A stretch of DNA of 64,000 nucleotides from Provencibacterium sp. (GTDB lineage: Bacteria > Bacillota > Clostridia > Oscillospirales > Ruminococcaceae). Both the position numbers and the translations under genes were made by a program. Location of the stretch: assembly GCA_022792175.1 (NCBI GenBank), contig JAAWAN010000036.1:1-64000 (forward strand), given 5' to 3'. The notes beneath the pieces are model-generated. The model did not search any database. It had not been told where the DNA came from and was given only the letters and a program-made list of their open reading frames with translations. Positions 61,925 through 64,000 of the stretch are shown in pieces (within the stretch, counting starts at the first letter, position 1; the number at the start of each line of letters is the position of its first letter).

Positions 61925-62637
61925 AGAAACCACCTCCTGATTTTCAGCAGCAAAAGCTCTGCTGCGGCCAGCAGGCCGCTTTCCACCGCTGCCGCCTCCA
62001 GAAGGCAGCGGGCGGATTCGGCGGAAAGCTGCGTCCATATCCGCAGAGGCAGGGAGAAGGGGAAGAGCGAAAAGAGCAGCCCCTTTTCCGGCAGCATGCC
62101 CGCCATAAAGATGCAGATGACCCCGACTCCCAGCGCGGTCCAGATGTTTTTAAAGATTTCGGCCGCCAGCAGCGAGCAGAGAAGGGAGGGCAGCAGCATC
62201 ACAAAGGAAAACCCGAAGCTTTGCAGCAGAGAAAGAAGGTCCGTGTGCCCGAACCAGTGCGCCGAGCAGAAGGCCACTGCCGCCGCTTCCACGGCAAGCG
62301 CTGGCAGGCAGAGAAAGGCTATCAGCGACAGCTTGCCGAAAAACAGCCCGCCCTCCCAAAGGGGCAGCGCACGCATATGCCCGATGGCCCCGTCGGCATA
62401 TTCGAGGTGATAGAGCGCGCAGGCGCCGGCCAGCACCAAAAAGAGATTGAACATTGCCATCACCGGCCAGTTGGCCAGGAGAAGAACCGACAGGGGAGAG
62501 GACTCCTGTCCGACATAGTTTTCCCAGCGAAAGGCCATGTTGATGACCGGGACAGCGGCCGCCAGCAGGCTGCCGCCGATAAAGGCGGGCCAAATGCCGG
62601 TGCGCCGGATTTTTCTCCATTCCAGAGCGAGGGCCAT
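61921..62637 (-). CDS. ABC-2 permease of the lantibiotic-immunity type, first subunit
   Basis: This 238-residue protein has six helices. The start MALALEWRKIRRTGIWPAF and the middle YHLEYADGAIGHMRALPL fit the same permease type as its partner. It begins 1 bp before the ATPase stop codon region, so all three are tightly coupled. It probably removes membrane-acting peptides or lipid-bound antibiotics. Confidence 0.85.
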   Translation of the reverse strand: MALALEWRKIRRTGIWPAFIGGSLLAAAVPVINMAFRWENYVGQESSPLSVLLLANWPVMAMFNLFLVLAGACALYHLEYADGAIGHMRALPLWEGGLFFGKLSLIAFLCLPALAVEAAAVAFCSAHWFGHTDLLSLLQSFGFSFVMLLPSLLCSLLAAEIFKNIWTALGVGVICIFMAGMLPEKGLLFSLFPFSLPLRIWTQLSAESARCLLEAAAVESGLLAAAELLLLKIRRWFL

Positions 62638-62638
62638 T

Positions 62639-63391
62639 TTATCTGCCTCCCCTCTGGTTATCCTGATTAATCAGCGCAAGAAAGGTATCTTCCAGATTAT
62701 CGGTCGGGTATCCCTGCGCCGCCGCATCCTCCCGCAGCTGTTCGAGCGTACCCTCAAAGAGCAGGCGTCCGTGGTTGAGAATGCCCACCCAGCCGGCCAT
62801 TCGCTCTACCTCGGCGAGCAGATGGGAGCAGACGAGCACCGTGCAGGCATACCGCTGCGGCAGCGAGCGGATGAGCTCCCGGATCTCATGAATGCCCGCC
62901 GGATCAAGCCCGTTTGTGGGCTCATCCAGCAGCAGGATGGGGGGCTTTCCGATCAGCGCCTGCGCGAGCCCCAGCCGCTGCTTCATGCCCAGCGAGTATT
63001 TTTTTACCGTCCGGCCTTTGTAGGGGGAGAGTCCGGTTATTTCGAGCGCCTCTGAAACAGCAGACCTCGGCAGATCCAGTATCCGGCGGATAATTTCCAG
63101 ATTTTCCTCGCCGGTCAGGTTCCCATAAAAGGCAGGCGCCTCAATCAGTGAGGCGACCTTTTTCAGAATAGGCAGCCGCTCCTTCGGGTACTGCATGCCG
63201 TCAATCGTAAAAGAACCGGAGGTGGGCCTTGTCAGCCCCAGAAGCATCTTCATCGTGGTGGATTTCCCCGCGCCGTTCGGCCCGAGAAAGCCATAGACCA
63301 CCCCCTGAGGGATATGAAGATTCAAATCGGAGACGGCGAAAAACCCGTCATAGCTTTTAGTGAGCTCGGTGGTTTCGATGATAGGAGTCAT
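62639..63391 (-). CDS. ABC transporter ATPase, BcrA/lantibiotic-protection type
   Basis: This 250-residue ATPase shows Walker A FLGPNGAGKSTTMKML, the signature YSLGMKQRLGLAQAL and Walker B ILLLDEPTNGLDPAG, then the H-loop VCSHLLAEVE. ATG 63391 (MTPIIETTEL) is favoured; TTG 63400 is closer to AAAGGA. A two-component gene is divergently encoded, as for bacitracin- or lantibiotic-responsive systems. Confidence 0.9.
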   Translation of the reverse strand: MTPIIETTELTKSYDGFFAVSDLNLHIPQGVVYGFLGPNGAGKSTTMKMLLGLTRPTSGSFTIDGMQYPKERLPILKKVASLIEAPAFYGNLTGEENLEIIRRILDLPRSAVSEALEITGLSPYKGRTVKKYSLGMKQRLGLAQALIGKPPILLLDEPTNGLDPAGIHEIRELIRSLPQRYACTVLVCSHLLAEVERMAGWVGILNHGRLLFEGTLEQLREDAAAQGYPTDNLEDTFLALINQDNQRGGR

Positions 63392-63565
63392 TGCAGGCAA
63401 ACATCCTTTCCGGAAGGGTAGGCCGGATAAGCCCGGTCCTCTGCCTTCCCTTTTTCTTTTTTCTTTGCTGACTCTATTTTACCTCCTGCACCTTGCGCCT
63501 GCCTTTTCATCAGCTTACATTTACCTTACATTTTTTCTTCATCCGGGAAAAGAAGAAAGGTTATG

Positions 63566-63593
63566 CTATAATAGCCGCAGGCGGCTATTATAG
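63566..63593. promoter_or_regulatory. Palindrome with TATAAT on both strands
   Basis: CTATAATAGCCGC and its complement make 13-bp arms around 2 nt, and each arm contains TATAAT. The site lies between the divergent ABC operon and the response regulator gene. A second repeat (GGGCAT...ATGCCC, 63606-63626) and another TATAAT (63647-63652) follow. These look like back-to-back promoters with regulator sites. 63392-63751 otherwise encodes nothing. Confidence 0.6.
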
Positions 63594-63751
63594 GCTGATT
63601 TATTCGGGCATGGCCGATTATGCCCATAGCCACTTTGTGTCTATGGTATAATAACAGTAGAAAGGCCGTGGCGGGCGGGCCCTTTCGCCTGTGTCCGCCT
63701 TTTTGCCTTTAGGTAGGGCAGCCGAAAACAGAAGGAAACGGGGGAAAAGCT

Positions 63752-64000
63752 TTGGCTGAGGATTATCTGAAAACGAAACGCATTCTGTTGGTGGATGATG
63801 AAAGAGAGCTGCTGCAGCTGCTGGAAACCATTCTGCGGGAGGATGGCTTTACCAGTATTTGTACGGCGCAGAGCGCTGCAGAGGCTTTGAGAGCCGCAGA
63901 GGACCGGCCTCCGGCGCTGGCGGTTCTGGATGTCATGCTTCCGGACGGGGACGGCTTTTCTCTGCTTCGGCGGCTGCGGGAAGAGGGCGATTACCCGGTT
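63752..64000 (+). CDS. Response regulator, receiver domain (runs off window)
   Basis: TTG 63752 has GGGGG 7 bp upstream. 83 codons are seen: RILLVDDERELLQLLETIL with the acidic pair, then LAVLDVMLPDGDGFSLL with the phospho-acceptor aspartate. The output domain is outside the window; OmpR/PhoB type is likely from LPDGDGFSLLRRLRE and from pairing with an immunity-like ABC transporter. Confidence 0.88.
   Translation, partial: MAEDYLKTKRILLVDDERELLQLLETILREDGFTSICTAQSAAEALRAAEDRPPALAVLDVMLPDGDGFSLLRRLREEGDYPV

Noticed and set aside
1-64000. CRISPR arrays, rRNA genes, prophage structural genes, replication origins
   Set aside because: I looked for regularly spaced repeats, conserved rRNA segments, phage head/tail motifs and DnaA-box clusters and found none that stand up.

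Overview
The window looks like chromosomal DNA of a GC-rich, spore-forming gut Clostridia member (Oscillospirales/Ruminococcaceae-like). The reasons are strong AGGAGG-type ribosome sites with many TTG/GTG starts, a tryptophan T-box, a 6S RNA placed directly upstream of tcdA as in Bacillus, a SpoIIQ-like M23 protein, DUF1846 and DUF1292 proteins, HelD and a dockerin-bearing M60 protease. The species cannot be fixed from the sequence alone.

Layout. 1-2.5 kb is scar tissue: the start of a P-loop kinase gene, an inverted-repeat element, and a MATE transporter fragment fused in frame to a serine-recombinase fragment. 2.5-13.9 kb is one long leftward amino-sugar operon reading from a promoter at 13.9 kb: two ABC permeases, a solute-binding lipoprotein, two Gfo/Idh/MocA oxidoreductases, a YesN/YesM-type two-component system, nagA, nagB and a third oxidoreductase, then a terminator. 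14.3-17.3 kb holds an IS200 remnant and a phosphoesterase operon (GDPD plus a split CehA-type PHP hydrolase). 17.5-23.2 kb is a decaying second sugar-utilisation locus in which several genes have been cut and joined, including a solute-binding-protein::permease chimera and a kinase lacking its sensor. 23.5-29.8 kb encodes a secreted 1625-residue M60 (mucinase-type) protease with a dockerin, followed after 6 bp by a membrane-anchored surface protein whose N-terminal domain may be cohesin-like.

30-45 kb is mostly core chromosome: helD; the murD-M42-M42-GNAT-ynbB cluster; trmL, degV, yebC, cca; a SpoIIQ-like protease; two half-size TauE/SafE proteins; tcdA with 6S RNA; DUF1292. 46.1-46.8 kb is a transcription unit of about 710 nt with a consensus promoter and an intrinsic terminator but no substantial ORF; it is the best candidate here for an undescribed large structured RNA. 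47-56 kb holds azlCD with a short upstream ORF, two cyclophilin-type lipoproteins, DUF1846, a frameshifted MazG-like gene, a threonine aldolase and an orphan TrpB2 under a Trp T-box. 56.3-64 kb holds tRNA-Lys, marR-ftsH, a TVP38-type membrane protein, an IS3 remnant, and a lantibiotic-immunity-like ABC operon facing a response regulator that runs off the end.

Together, the M60 protease, the GlcNAc-6-phosphate genes and the ABC/oxidoreductase loci suggest use of host mucin or other amino-sugar glycans. That is an inference from gene content.
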